A stretch of 64,000 nucleotides of DNA, taken from contig CAMDEF010000006.1 of the NCBI GenBank assembly GCA_945895265.1, positions 1-64,000 on the forward strand. Reading direction: 5' to 3'. A program made the position numbers and the translations under genes. This document shows, one piece after another, positions 43,718 through 53,512 of the stretch (the stretch's first letter is position 1; each line of letters begins with the position of its first letter). The notes below the pieces were generated by a model. The model was not told the DNA's origin. It worked only from the letters and a program-made list of their open reading frames with translations, and made no database searches. Source of the DNA: Bordetella parapertussis (GTDB lineage: Bacteria > Pseudomonadota > Gammaproteobacteria > Burkholderiales > Burkholderiaceae_B).

Positions 43718-44712
43718 TGTGCTTGGATGCCGCGTTCTTTAATGAGCTTGCCCCACTTGGCGCGTTCGATATTTTCAAACGCGGCCAAATCGGCGCCAAA
43801 TAAATTGCCCGGCGTCGCGGCCAACTTGGCGTAAGCCTGTTCGACTTTTTCAGATTTCAATCCGACACGCGCGGCCTCGATGAGCTTATCCATCACCGGC
43901 TGAGGGGTTCCTTTGGGTGCATAGATCGCAAACCAGGCGGTGACATCAAACCCGGCAACACCCCCTTCGACGAACGTAGGTAACTGTTCGGCAAGCGGGG
44001 TGCGCTGCAGTGACGTGACAGCGATCCCGCGTACGCGTGAACCATCTTTTATTTGATTGATCGAGCCCGATAAGTTATCAAACAATAAATCGATGTTACC
44101 GCCTATCAAAGCAGGCATCGAGGCCGACACACCTTTGAAGGGTACGTGCAACAACTCAACGCCAGCCATCGCCTCAAAATACGCACCGGTCAGGTGCGGC
44201 GATGAGCCGATACCTGGGGTGCCGTAAGTGAGTTTTTTGTCTTTCGCGTCGCGCGCAGCTTTAATCACATCCGCCAGCGACTTCCAGGGTGAGTTCGCCG
44301 CCACCACCAACACATTAGGCGTAGTCGACACTAGCGCGATAGGTAGCAGGTCTTTGCCCGGATCAAAGGTCATCTCGGTATACAAAAACGGATTGATTGA
44401 CTGTGTGCCAATCGTACCTAAACCGATCGTATAGCCATCAGGTTTGCTGCGCACCACACCTGCTAAACCGACGTTGCCGGCAGCACCAGGCTTGTTTTCA
44501 ATCACAACGGTTTGCTTGAGCGTGGCTTCCATGGCCTGCGCGATCGAGCGACCAAAAATATCAGCCGCGCCCGCTGCTGGGTACGGTACGACCAAGGTCA
44601 GTGACTTGGTCGGAAAATCTTGCGCCTGCGCCATGGGTGCGGCAACCAGCGAGAGCCCAGCAACCGCCAAGGCCGTGCACGACATGCGTTGAAAAAAAGA
44701 CTTGTGTTTCAT
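43714..44712 (-). CDS. Tripartite tricarboxylate transporter substrate-binding protein (Bug family)
   Basis: Periplasmic solute receptor of 332 aa. Seen: signal peptide ending AQA, then DFPTKSLTLVVPYPAAGAADIFGRSIAQ, NKPGAAGNVGLAGVVRSKPDGYTIGLG, YGTPGIGSSPHLTGAYF and LIGGNIDLLFDNL. ATG 44712 fits the signal peptide; the frame is open to 44739. No TctAB membrane genes are in the window, as for most Bug proteins in this group. It is divergent from the ligase gene at 44866. Confidence 0.93.
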   Translation of the reverse strand: MKHKSFFQRMSCTALAVAGLSLVAAPMAQAQDFPTKSLTLVVPYPAAGAADIFGRSIAQAMEATLKQTVVIENKPGAAGNVGLAGVVRSKPDGYTIGLGTIGTQSINPFLYTEMTFDPGKDLLPIALVSTTPNVLVVAANSPWKSLADVIKAARDAKDKKLTYGTPGIGSSPHLTGAYFEAMAGVELLHVPFKGVSASMPALIGGNIDLLFDNLSGSINQIKDGSRVRGIAVTSLQRTPLAEQLPTFVEGGVAGFDVTAWFAIYAPKGTPQPVMDKLIEAARVGLKSEKVEQAYAKLAATPGNLFGADLAAFENIERAKWGKLIKERGIQAQ

Positions 44713-44865
44713 TGAATTCGAGCTCCAGTTACATTTCATTCACGCCGCACTGCAGCATGCCTTGCCGAATCAACGGCTGTCTGCGGCGACCCAACGTATC
44801 GCTCGCATATTCGTACTATAGTGACAGGTGTAAATATAGCAGTACAAACCAACGGGTACTTTGGC

Positions 44866-46476
44866 ATGACAGCAACATCACTATTCTTTTCTGAGCGCAT
44901 GGCGGTCTTAGCCAAAACCCATGCCAATCATCCTGCTTTAATTGACCGCGACAGCCCAACAACTTTTGCGGCGCTGCATCAACAAACACTACAACTCGCC
45001 GGCAGTATGGCCGCTCTTGGCATCAAAGCCCATGACCGGGTTGCGGTATGGTTACCCAACTGCACGGCCTGGGTACAAACTTTTTTGGCCTGCGCCCACT
45101 TAGGCGCGACAGTCTTGGCCGTCAACACTCGCTTTCGCAGTCAAGAGGTGGCCGACATTATTGGCCGTGGCAAAGCCGACTGGCTGGTGTTCTGGCCTGA
45201 TTTCAAAGGCATCGCCTTTGCTGACATGCTCGCTGATATTCCACAAGACGTGCTGGCGCGCCTGCGCGGTGTGCTGGCGGTTGGTGAACCGGGCAGCACC
45301 ACGATAACAGAGATCGCCAAGCGCGGGCACATCTTGCATGCGTTTAGCGATCTTCTTCAACACACTCACCCCACCCCCAAAGCCTTTGGTCAGGCGCCAG
45401 CACTTTGCTTTACCACCTCGGGCACCACTTCGCTACCAAAGTTTGTCTTGCATGATCAGCACACCTTGATTGTTCACGCCGATTCAATGCAAAAGGCATT
45501 TGAGTACGATCAGACCAGCCGAATTTTGGCGAGTGCACCTTTTTGTGGTGCCTTTGGCTTTTCAACCCTCACAGGTGGGCTGGCCACCGGTTGCACCGTC
45601 GTATGCGAACCGGTCTCTGACACGCACAGTACGCTTGAACAAATCCGTAAGCATCAGGTTACCCACACCTACGCCAATAATGAATCCCTGTTAAAGCTCT
45701 TTGAAGCGGCCCCCTCACCTGCCACCTTCGCAACCTGCAAACTATTTGGCTTTGCAAGTTTTTCACCCGCCATCACCAATCTGCTTGAAGAGGCTGAGCG
45801 CAACAACGTCGCGCTCACAGGCTTATACGGCTCAAGCGAACTACAAGCGCTGATGGCGGCACAACCGCTTAACCCATCACAGGGCGACGTCAGCGTGCGT
45901 TACCTATCGGGCGGGCGCTTGATACACCCAGACGCGCGGGTGCGCGTACGCGATCCGGCGACCGGTCAGCTTGCACCGCATGGTGAGTCGGGCGAAATCG
46001 AGATCAAATGTTCCAGCCAACTGTTGAGCTATCTCGACAACCCTGATGCCACCGCACAAGCCTACACCCCCGATCTCTTTTTTAAAACGGGCGATCTGGG
46101 CTACACGGTGAGTGACACCCAGTTTGTGTTTCAAACCCGTATGGGCGATTCGATGCGTTTATCGGGTTTTTTAGTGAACCCTGCAGAGATCGAACATGCC
46201 ATTGAGGCGTTGCCAGGTGTACAAGCCTGCCAAGTGGTGGGCGCTACCCAGGGCACAAAAATCTTACCCGTGGCGTTCGTGATTTTGTACGCGGGCTCGC
46301 ACGCAGATCCCGTTCGCTGGGCCGCTGAATGCAAACGCACCATGGCAAGCTACAAAGTCCCTGTGCATTTTGAAGTCGTGAGCGAGTTTCCGACCGTTCA
46401 AAGTGCCAACGCCGTCAAGATTTTAAAAAATAAACTGCGCGAAATGGCCGGTGAAATCCTTGCGAGAACCTCTTAA
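44866..46476 (+). CDS. AMP-dependent acyl-CoA synthetase
   Basis: Adenylate-forming ligase of 536 aa from ATG 44866 (open frame from GTG 44821). Seen: P-loop CFTTSGTTSLPKFVLHD, GLYGSSELQALM, FFKTGDLGYT and the C-terminal lysine in SANAVKILKNKLREM. It activates an unidentified carboxylic acid to its CoA thioester. It heads a run of four plus-strand catabolic genes; the acyl-CoA dehydrogenase start codon follows its stop without a gap. Confidence 0.9.
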   Translation: MTATSLFFSERMAVLAKTHANHPALIDRDSPTTFAALHQQTLQLAGSMAALGIKAHDRVAVWLPNCTAWVQTFLACAHLGATVLAVNTRFRSQEVADIIGRGKADWLVFWPDFKGIAFADMLADIPQDVLARLRGVLAVGEPGSTTITEIAKRGHILHAFSDLLQHTHPTPKAFGQAPALCFTTSGTTSLPKFVLHDQHTLIVHADSMQKAFEYDQTSRILASAPFCGAFGFSTLTGGLATGCTVVCEPVSDTHSTLEQIRKHQVTHTYANNESLLKLFEAAPSPATFATCKLFGFASFSPAITNLLEEAERNNVALTGLYGSSELQALMAAQPLNPSQGDVSVRYLSGGRLIHPDARVRVRDPATGQLAPHGESGEIEIKCSSQLLSYLDNPDATAQAYTPDLFFKTGDLGYTVSDTQFVFQTRMGDSMRLSGFLVNPAEIEHAIEALPGVQACQVVGATQGTKILPVAFVILYAGSHADPVRWAAECKRTMASYKVPVHFEVVSEFPTVQSANAVKILKNKLREMAGEILARTS

Positions 46477-47652
46477 ATGTTTAATCCTGATTCATTGCTT
46501 TTACCTTTTTTTGAAGACAGCCATCGTCAGCTACACGATGACCTACACAAGTGGTCCGCACAACGATTCACCAACCGCGTGCACCAAGGTAACGTCGATC
46601 AAACCTGCGTAGACCTCACACGCACGTTAGGTCAAGCGGGCTGGCTACGGTACTGCGTGCCTGCACAGTATGGCGGCGCCTTGCCCGCGCTTGATTCACG
46701 CAGCCTGTGTTTGATCCGACAAACCCTGAGCTACTACGATGGCTTAGCCGATTTTGCCTTTGTCATGGCAGGTTTAGGTAGCGGGCCGATCTCGTTATTT
46801 GGATCAGACCATCTCAAAGAAAAATATCTACCCAAGGTCGCCACCGGCGAACTGATCGCAGCGTTTGCCTTGTCTGAACCTGACGCAGGCTCTGACGTTG
46901 CAGCCATGACGACACGCGCCACGCGCACGGCAACGGGCTATCGCCTCAATGGCGTTAAAACCTGGATCTCTAACGCTGACATCGCGGATTTTTATATCGT
47001 GTTTGCCCGCGTTGAGGGTGACGAGGCCGAGGGCGTCACCGCCTTCGTGGTAGATGCGACAACATCTGGTTTAAGCGTGACCGAGCGCTTTGACGTCATT
47101 GCGGCCCACCCGATTGGCAGCCTGACCTTCACTGACTGCGAGATCCCGGCTTCGCAACGCCTGGCCCAACCCGGCCAGGGTTTCAAAGTCGCCATGCAAA
47201 ATCTTGATGTGTTCAGAGCCTCGGTGGGTGCCGCGGCCTTAGGCTTTGCCGAGATCGCCCTGGATATGGGTATCAGTCGCGCCACCAATCGCCCAATGTT
47301 TGGCGCGATGTTGTCTGATTTGCAGATGACACAGGGCGCCATTGGCGACATGAGCACTGAGATCGATGCGGCCACGCTCTTGATCTATCGCGCGGCCTGG
47401 GAACGCGATATCTTGCAACGCCGCACGACAAAATCTGCAGCGATGGCTAAGATGTTTGCCACTGAAGCTGCCCAGCGCGTGATCGACCGCTGCGTGCAGT
47501 TGCACGGAGGCCTGGGTGTGCGAGTCGGCCATCCGCTCGAAATGTTGTATCGTGAAATCAGAGCCTTACGTATTTATGAAGGCGCGACTGAAGTGCAGCA
47601 AGTCATCATCGCACGCGAAACACTTAAAAATAAAACCTCAGGAGTCATTTGA
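46477..47652 (+). CDS. Acyl-CoA dehydrogenase
   Basis: Flavoenzyme of 391 aa oxidising an acyl-CoA to the 2-enoyl-CoA. Seen: FALSEPDAGSDVAAM with FAD/substrate contacts, VKTWISNADIADFYIVFAR, QLHGGLGVRVGHPLEMLYREIRALRIYEGATEVQQVII with the catalytic glutamate in YEG. It begins directly after the ligase stop and overlaps the next gene (TGATG at 47650). N-terminal 100 residues are the usual helical domain. Confidence 0.93.
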   Translation: MFNPDSLLLPFFEDSHRQLHDDLHKWSAQRFTNRVHQGNVDQTCVDLTRTLGQAGWLRYCVPAQYGGALPALDSRSLCLIRQTLSYYDGLADFAFVMAGLGSGPISLFGSDHLKEKYLPKVATGELIAAFALSEPDAGSDVAAMTTRATRTATGYRLNGVKTWISNADIADFYIVFARVEGDEAEGVTAFVVDATTSGLSVTERFDVIAAHPIGSLTFTDCEIPASQRLAQPGQGFKVAMQNLDVFRASVGAAALGFAEIALDMGISRATNRPMFGAMLSDLQMTQGAIGDMSTEIDAATLLIYRAAWERDILQRRTTKSAAMAKMFATEAAQRVIDRCVQLHGGLGVRVGHPLEMLYREIRALRIYEGATEVQQVIIARETLKNKTSGVI

Positions 47653-49214
47653 TGAACGGTTCAGAAGCAATGGTGCACACCCTTCTTGAGGGTGAAGTCG
47701 ATGTCTGTTTTGCCAACCCCGGCACCTCTGAAATGCACTTTGTATCAGCACTGGATCGGGCCCCAGGCATGCGTTGCGTGCTGGGCTTGTTTGAAGGTGT
47801 GGTTAGTGGTGCAGCCGATGGCTACTACCGTATGGCCGAAAAACCCGCAGCCACACTCTTACACCTGGGCCCAGGCCTTGGTAATGCGTTAGCCAACATC
47901 CACAATGCCAAGCGTGCGTACTCAGGCATGGTCAATATCGTGGGGCAACACGCGCTGGATCACATCCATAACAATGCGCCACTCAACTCTGACGTTGAAG
48001 CCGTTGCCCGCCCCATGTCAAACTGGGTCAAGACAACCATGTCGGCTGCGGCCGCACCCTTAGATACAGCTGAGGCGATCTCGCAGGCGCGCAGCACCCC
48101 AGGGCGTATCGCCACCCTGGTGCTGCCCGCAAACTGCGCCTGGGAGCCCTCTGACCCTGGTCACTATTCAACTGCACCTGCGCAAACAGCCGCAGCGCCG
48201 CTGGCCGATACCGTGCTGGCCTTGGCCCGTTTGCTGTCTGATCGCAAAACTGCCGAAGCGACAACGTTGCTGTTAGGCGGCCCCGCGCTTCGTGCAAAAG
48301 CTGCAACGCTAGCCGGCAAGATTGCTGCGCACACCGGTTGCAAACTAGCCTCTGAGCCACGCAACCCACGCATGGAACGTGGCCGCGGCCGAGTCAATAT
48401 TGCACCCTTGCCCTTTCCGGTAGATGGCGCAGTCGCAATGATAAAAGATGCCAAGCATCTGGTGCTTGTGGGTAGCGCCCCGCCAGTGGCATTTTTTGCG
48501 TACCCCAATAAGCCACGTATGATCAAGCAGCCTGATTGCGAAGTGCACACCTTGGCCACGCTGACACACGACATCGAGGCCAGCCTGCAAGCGCTTGTGG
48601 ATGCTTTGGGTGCTCAAAACACCGCCCCCGCACAGCTATCGACCGGCCCCATCATCACTGATCTACCCACTGGCACGCCCTCGGTTGAACACTTTGGTGC
48701 CATCATCGCGGCCACCCTGCCCGAAAACGCCATCATGGTTGACGAGGCGGTGACCTCAGGTCGTCAATTTGCCAAGACCTTGCCGCAAGCGGCACCACAC
48801 GATTGCATCGACATCACCGGTGGCGCGATCGGCTGGGGCTTGTCTGCCGCCGTCGGTGCTGCAGTGGCCTGCCCTGATCGCAAAGTGTTTGCCTTTATTG
48901 GTGACGGCAGCGCGATGTATACCGTGCAAGCGCTCTGGACCATGGCACGCGAAAATCTTGATGTAACAGTCGTGATTTTTGCCAATCGCTCGTATCGCAT
49001 TTTGCGCGGCGAGCTTGCCAACATGGGCGGCCCTGAAGCGGGTGACAACGCAAAGCGCATGCTGGATCTGGATCGCCCATTTTTGGATTGGGTGTCGTTG
49101 GCTAAAGGACATGGCGTAGCGGGCACCCAGGTGACAACTCTTGAAGGCTTTGCCAATGCCATGCGTGTTGCCGCTAAAGAGAAAGGCCCTCGTCTGATTG
49201 AATTAGTGTTTTAA
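47652..49214 (+). CDS. Thiamine diphosphate-dependent enzyme (acetolactate synthase/benzoylformate decarboxylase-like)
   Basis: ThDP enzyme of 520 aa. Seen: N-terminal domain with ANPGTSEMHFV and the activating glutamate in LGLFEG, the central cofactor domain, and the C-terminal GDGSAMYTVQAL...NRSYRI ThDP/Mg site. The closest well-known types are acetolactate synthase large subunit-like proteins and 2-oxo acid decarboxylases; decarboxylation of a 2-oxo acid is the better guess here because an alcohol dehydrogenase follows and no small subunit is present. CAGGAG at 47638-47643 supports ATG 47652. Confidence 0.88.
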   Translation: MNGSEAMVHTLLEGEVDVCFANPGTSEMHFVSALDRAPGMRCVLGLFEGVVSGAADGYYRMAEKPAATLLHLGPGLGNALANIHNAKRAYSGMVNIVGQHALDHIHNNAPLNSDVEAVARPMSNWVKTTMSAAAAPLDTAEAISQARSTPGRIATLVLPANCAWEPSDPGHYSTAPAQTAAAPLADTVLALARLLSDRKTAEATTLLLGGPALRAKAATLAGKIAAHTGCKLASEPRNPRMERGRGRVNIAPLPFPVDGAVAMIKDAKHLVLVGSAPPVAFFAYPNKPRMIKQPDCEVHTLATLTHDIEASLQALVDALGAQNTAPAQLSTGPIITDLPTGTPSVEHFGAIIAATLPENAIMVDEAVTSGRQFAKTLPQAAPHDCIDITGGAIGWGLSAAVGAAVACPDRKVFAFIGDGSAMYTVQALWTMARENLDVTVVIFANRSYRILRGELANMGGPEAGDNAKRMLDLDRPFLDWVSLAKGHGVAGTQVTTLEGFANAMRVAAKEKGPRLIELVF

Positions 49215-49245
49215 ATTTACTTCTAAATAAACCGAGACCAAACAT

Positions 49246-50304
49246 ATGAAATGCTATTGCGTTGTGAATTTTCGTGAAGCCCTCGAACTGATCGAGACCA
49301 AAACACCTGAACCGACTGGCACTGAAGTACTGGTGCAAGTGCGCGCCGCTGGCGTGTGCCACAGTGACATCCATTTTTGGGAAGGCGGTTACGACCTCGG
49401 TAACGGCCGCACGCTGTCTCTGAAAGACCGCGGTATTAAATTGCCCATGACCATGGGCCATGAGACTGCAGGCACGGTCGTGGCCATGGGCCCGCAAGCC
49501 ACAGGCGTTGAAAAAGGCCGTAACTACTTGGTCTACCCCTGGATTGGTTGCCGCCAGTGTCCGGCATGTTTAGATCAACTTGAAAACCACTGCGCTAACC
49601 CACAATACTTGGGCGTGCATCGCCCCGGTGGCTATGCTGACCATATCTTGGTGCCCGATGCACGCTATTTGATTGACATTGGTGACCTTGACCCCGCAGC
49701 CCTTGCCCCCTATGCCTGCTCAGGGATCACCACCTATAGCGCTCTCAATAAAATTGGCCCCAACCTTTATCAAAAGCATCCCATCGTCATCATGGGTGCG
49801 GGTGGCTTGGGCTTAATGTGCTTAGCGTTAGTCAAAGCGTTAAATGGCGTGGGCGCAATTGTCGTCGACATCGACCCCGTCAAACGTCAAGCCGCGCTTG
49901 ATGCTGGTGCTTTGGCTGCCATCGATGGTGCCGCACCAGATGCCGCGCAACAAATCATTGCCGCCAATGGTGGCAAACTGCTGCAAGGCATTGTGGATTT
50001 AGTAGGCGCCCCCTCAACTACCGAGCTTGGCTTTAACGTGATGATCAAAGGCGGCAAACTCGTGATCGTTGGCTTGTTTGGCGGTGCAGCACCTTGGCCA
50101 ATTGCCTTTATCCCCATGAAAGCCGCGCAAATTCTGGGCAGCTACACTGGCTCGCTTCAAGAGATGCGTGATCTGCTGCAGTTGGTGAAAGACGGCAAGA
50201 TCACACCCATTCCTGTGCACAAGCATCCGCTGGCCGATGCCGACAAGGTCTTGACCTCACTGCGCCAAGGTAAAGTGACGGGTCGTGCGGTGTTGACTGC
50301 GTAA
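49246..50304 (+). CDS. Zinc-dependent alcohol dehydrogenase
   Basis: Medium-chain dehydrogenase of 352 aa. Seen: catalytic zinc ligands C38 (AAGVCHSD) and GHE motif in MTMGHETAGTV, four structural-zinc cysteines in GCRQCPACLDQLENHC, and the Rossmann motif IMGAGGLGLMCLAL followed by VVDIDPVKRQAALDAGA, whose aspartate favours NAD. It likely interconverts an alcohol and the aldehyde made by the ThDP enzyme; this pairing is inferred from gene order. Confidence 0.92.
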   Translation: MKCYCVVNFREALELIETKTPEPTGTEVLVQVRAAGVCHSDIHFWEGGYDLGNGRTLSLKDRGIKLPMTMGHETAGTVVAMGPQATGVEKGRNYLVYPWIGCRQCPACLDQLENHCANPQYLGVHRPGGYADHILVPDARYLIDIGDLDPAALAPYACSGITTYSALNKIGPNLYQKHPIVIMGAGGLGLMCLALVKALNGVGAIVVDIDPVKRQAALDAGALAAIDGAAPDAAQQIIAANGGKLLQGIVDLVGAPSTTELGFNVMIKGGKLVIVGLFGGAAPWPIAFIPMKAAQILGSYTGSLQEMRDLLQLVKDGKITPIPVHKHPLADADKVLTSLRQGKVTGRAVLTA

Positions 50305-50326
50305 ACGCTTTGAAGGGGCGCGAGGC

Positions 50327-50926
50327 TTACTTTGCGCCCTGATACCGCTGCAACGCCAACAATACCTGCCGAGTGGCCAACGGCTTACCGGCCAAGTGTT
50401 CTGACAAACGTGCGCGCAACGACGCACGTAGCGCAGGCTCTTGCTTAGTGTCTTCAAAATCGGGTTGCTCGGCATCTAAGCCGTAGCCTGTTTCCTGCAG
50501 CAACATCCACTCAAACTTGCGCAGGGCACCCGCTGCCCGCGAACCCGTTGCCAAACTCTGCAACGCCATCACGTAAGCATCAAATAAACCAGGGTGTGGA
50601 TCTTCTCTTGGCAACAAGCGAAACAGCAACTCGTTCATGTACCAGCACGACATCATTGCGGGGCCCTGTAAGGCATGCACCCCTGCGCATTCAGCGCGCG
50701 TCAGCGTTTTGATTTCGCTGGCGCCGATCCAAGACAGCAACAACGGCTGAAACAAAGACAGCGCCGGGCGCAGCACCGAGTGTGGGCGCTTGGCACCCTT
50801 AGCCACCATGCTCACCCAGCCATGGTCGCGTGAAAACGCTTGAACAATCAGAGAGGTTTCTCGCCAGGCCGTTGCGTGCAACACATAGCCCGGGGTTTCG
50901 TGTACGCGCGCTGCGCGTTTACTCAT
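50327..50926 (-). CDS. recO: DNA repair protein RecO, short form
   Basis: RecO helps load RecA at gaps with RecF/RecR. Seen: N-terminal OB-fold HETPGYVLHATAWRETSLIVQAFSRDHGWVSMVAKGAKRP, then the helical domain with GLFDAYVMALQSLA and LRKFEWMLLQETGYGLD. The C-terminal part is short: about 199 aa against roughly 240-260 usual, with the stretch between GYGLD and the final LATRQVLLALQRY reduced. It overlaps era (50919). It has the conserved era-recO position, so it is likely functional. Confidence 0.9.
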   Translation of the reverse strand: MSKRAARVHETPGYVLHATAWRETSLIVQAFSRDHGWVSMVAKGAKRPHSVLRPALSLFQPLLLSWIGASEIKTLTRAECAGVHALQGPAMMSCWYMNELLFRLLPREDPHPGLFDAYVMALQSLATGSRAAGALRKFEWMLLQETGYGLDAEQPDFEDTKQEPALRASLRARLSEHLAGKPLATRQVLLALQRYQGAK

Positions 50927-51809
50927 AGCCTAGATCGCGTAGGCTGCCCTCTTTTTCGGCCCAGCCTTTTTTAACCTTGATATAGACCTCAAGGTGAATC
51001 GGTTTATCCAACAACTTGGCGATGTCTTGACGGGCTTCTGAAGCAATGCGTTTCATGTGGCTGCCGCCCACACCGAGCAAAATCGGCTTGTGGCTATCGC
51101 GCGCGACAATCACACAAGCAGCGACATGCACGCCTTTGTCGGTTTCTTCCCACTGCTCGATCATGACGGTACAGCCATAAGGCAGTTCATCACCGACTAA
51201 GCGAAAGATTTTTTCGCGGATCAATTCAGAAGCGATAAACCGAATCGGGCGATCGGTGAGTGTGTCGGCATCAAAATACGCTTCGTTTTCAGGCAAGCGT
51301 TTAGCCACCTCGTCAAGCAACTGATCAAGCTGATGTTTTTTAGTTGAGCTGACTGGTACTACCGCATCAAATTGAAACTGCGCCGCTATCTTTGCCACAA
51401 AGGGATAAAGTTCGTCGCGATTTTTAAGCTGATCAATTTTGCTGATCACTAAAATTGTGCGCGCGGGATCATGCAATAGTGATAACAGCTTTGCATCGCC
51501 GGGCGACCATTTTCCAGCCTCAACCACAAAGAGCACGACATCTACACCAGCAAGCGTTTGCGTGACCACGCGATTCATCATGCGGTTCATGGTGCCGCCG
51601 TGGCGGGTTTGAAAGCCCGGCGTATCGACAAACACAAATTGCTCGTGCTCGCGCGTGAGTACGCCCTGAATACGGTGACGCGTGGTTTGCGCCTTGCGAG
51701 AGACGATGGTGATCTTGCTACCAATTAAGGCGTTGGTGAGAGTAGATTTACCAACGTTCGGACGCCCAACTACTGCGATAAAACCACAGCGATAGGCTGC
51801 TTCTGTCAT
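50919..51809 (-). CDS. era: GTPase Era
   Basis: Era (296 aa) is a GTPase that binds 16S rRNA during 30S assembly. Seen: G1 GRPNVGKS at 15-22, G3 [12 protein letters not shown]4 SKIDQLKN, and a C-terminal KH domain with [18 protein letters not shown]. Start overlaps the rnc stop (51806). Order lepB-rnc-era-recO is as in most proteobacteria. Confidence 0.97.
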   Translation of the reverse strand: MTEAAYRCGFIAVVGRPNVGKSTLTNALIGSKITIVSRKAQTTRHRIQGVLTREHEQFVFVDTPGFQTRHGGTMNRMMNRVVTQTLAGVDVVLFVVEAGKWSPGDAKLLSLLHDPARTILVISKIDQLKNRDELYPFVAKIAAQFQFDAVVPVSSTKKHQLDQLLDEVAKRLPENEAYFDADTLTDRPIRFIASELIREKIFRLVGDELPYGCTVMIEQWEETDKGVHVAACVIVARDSHKPILLGVGGSHMKRIASEARQDIAKLLDKPIHLEVYIKVKKGWAEKEGSLRDLGYE

Positions 51810-52564
51810 TTAAGCTCCTGGGCAACCGCAACCGGCAGCGTGAGTTGTGCCGTTTTACGCGCCCGGGTAGAGCGTTTTTTAGCGGGGGCTGGGCTAGCTG
51901 CCTCAGCTGCAACAAGTGCAAGTTTTGCTGCCGACTGCTCGGCGGCACGACGACTGGCACCTGCAGCTACCACCTTGATGTCAAGCACCGGAACCGAGCA
52001 CTCAACTTCAAACTGCTGACTATGCGCCGCGCCATGGGTGGCGACGACATTGTAGACGGGTAAGGCGTACTGACGACTTTGCAAGAATTCTTGCAACAAC
52101 GTTTTGGCGTCTTTACCTAAAGTGAGCGGATCAACGCTGGCCAGAATCGGAACATACAGACGCTCGATTAACTGTTGAGCTGCAACATAACCACCATCTA
52201 AAAACACCGCAGCCAGAATTGCCTCAAAGGTATCAGCCAAAATCGAAGGCCGTCTGAACCCACCGCTTTTTAGCTCACCCTCGCCTAAGCGCAAGTATTT
52301 TGAGAGTTCAAGCTTTTGCGCGATTTCGGCCAACGAAGCCTGCTTGACTAAATTTGCCCTGACGCGCGAGAGGTCACCCTCATCAAGCGTGCCGTAATGA
52401 TTAAACAACAGTGCAGAGACCGACACGCTCAATACCGAATCACCTAAAAATTCTAGCCGCTCGTTGTGACGCGCGCCATGGCTACGATGCGTCAAGGCCT
52501 GCTCAAGCAAAGCAGGTTTGACGAATTGGTATCCAAGCGAGGTCTCAAGTGCAGAGGGTGACAT
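51806..52564 (-). CDS. rnc: Ribonuclease III
   Basis: Double-strand-specific RNase of 252 aa, cutting rRNA precursors and other structured RNA. Seen: signature [13 protein letters not shown], second metal motif [15 protein letters not shown], and a C-terminal dsRNA-binding domain ([20 protein letters not shown] and later [13 protein letters not shown]), with an extended basic tail (KKRSTRARK). ATG 52564 is the start; TTG 52570 is two codons earlier. Confidence 0.97.
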   Translation of the reverse strand: MSPSALETSLGYQFVKPALLEQALTHRSHGARHNERLEFLGDSVLSVSVSALLFNHYGTLDEGDLSRVRANLVKQASLAEIAQKLELSKYLRLGEGELKSGGFRRPSILADTFEAILAAVFLDGGYVAAQQLIERLYVPILASVDPLTLGKDAKTLLQEFLQSRQYALPVYNVVATHGAAHSQQFEVECSVPVLDIKVVAAGASRRAAEQSAAKLALVAAEAASPAPAKKRSTRARKTAQLTLPVAVAQELK

Positions 52565-52603
52565 GAACAAATAACAATAAACAGTGACTAAAACAATATG
52601 AAC

Positions 52604-53491
52604 TTAGTGGAAGCGACCAATGCGGCTAAGGTGACTAAAGTTCATCCAAATAAAGAAAGCTTTACCGACGATATTAGCCTCGGGTACAAAGCCCCAGTAA
52701 CGACTATCTAGGCTGTTATCGCGATTGTCACCCATCATAAAGTAAACGCCTGCCGGAACGGTGCAACGCACACCATTTCTCAGGTATTCGCACTTTTCAC
52801 GATACGGGAAATTTATAATCGGGCCTATTTCTTGCGATTTTCGCTCATCCAACAAGATCTTGTGGCTTTTTTCGCCTAAATTCTCAGTGAACTGTGCGGT
52901 GTACGAAACACGATCTGGTTCAAAATATTGACCGTCAGCAGCTCTAAGAACTTCTTTACCATTGATAAACAGTTTTTTATCCAGATAGGCCAGTTGATCA
53001 CCAGGCAAACCCACCACACGTTTGATGTAGTCAACTGACGGATCGACGGGATAGCGAAACACCATCACATCACCGCGCGCCGGCTCACCCAACGGAACAA
53101 TCTTTTTATCGATCACTGGCAAACGTAGACCGTAGGTAAATTTATTCACCAGAATCAGGTCTCCGGCTTGCAAGGTTGGCAACATCGAACCAGACGGAAT
53201 CCGAAAGGGTTCAACGATGAACGAGCGCAACACAAACACAAACAGAATGACCGGAAAAAAACTGACGCCATACTCAACCCACCACGGTACATGGCCGACC
53301 TCGGCGCGGATTTGTTCTTCACGGTTTTGCACTTCAACCTGAGGCAGGCTGACCCAGCTTGGCCGCGCCAAGGCTAAGGCTTCAGCGACACGCCGTTGGC
53401 GCGCCGGACGCAATGAAAACTTATCAAGCGCGTACACCACACCCGTGACAAGCATCAGCACAAAGAGTATCAGGGCAAAATTCCAGCTCAT
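52604..53491 (-). CDS. lepB: Signal peptidase I
   Basis: Inner-membrane type I signal peptidase, 295 aa. Seen: two N-terminal membrane segments (FALILFVLMLVTGVVY and FFPVILFVFVLRSFI), catalytic S102 in RIPSGSMLPTL, K157 in DYIKRVVGLPGD, and the family box MGDNRDNSLDSRYWGFV. Downstream of lepA by 21 bp. Confidence 0.97.
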   Translation of the reverse strand: MSWNFALILFVLMLVTGVVYALDKFSLRPARQRRVAEALALARPSWVSLPQVEVQNREEQIRAEVGHVPWWVEYGVSFFPVILFVFVLRSFIVEPFRIPSGSMLPTLQAGDLILVNKFTYGLRLPVIDKKIVPLGEPARGDVMVFRYPVDPSVDYIKRVVGLPGDQLAYLDKKLFINGKEVLRAADGQYFEPDRVSYTAQFTENLGEKSHKILLDERKSQEIGPIINFPYREKCEYLRNGVRCTVPAGVYFMMGDNRDNSLDSRYWGFVPEANIVGKAFFIWMNFSHLSRIGRFH

Positions 53492-53512
53492 CAGCTCAGC
53501 CTTGTAGAAAGA

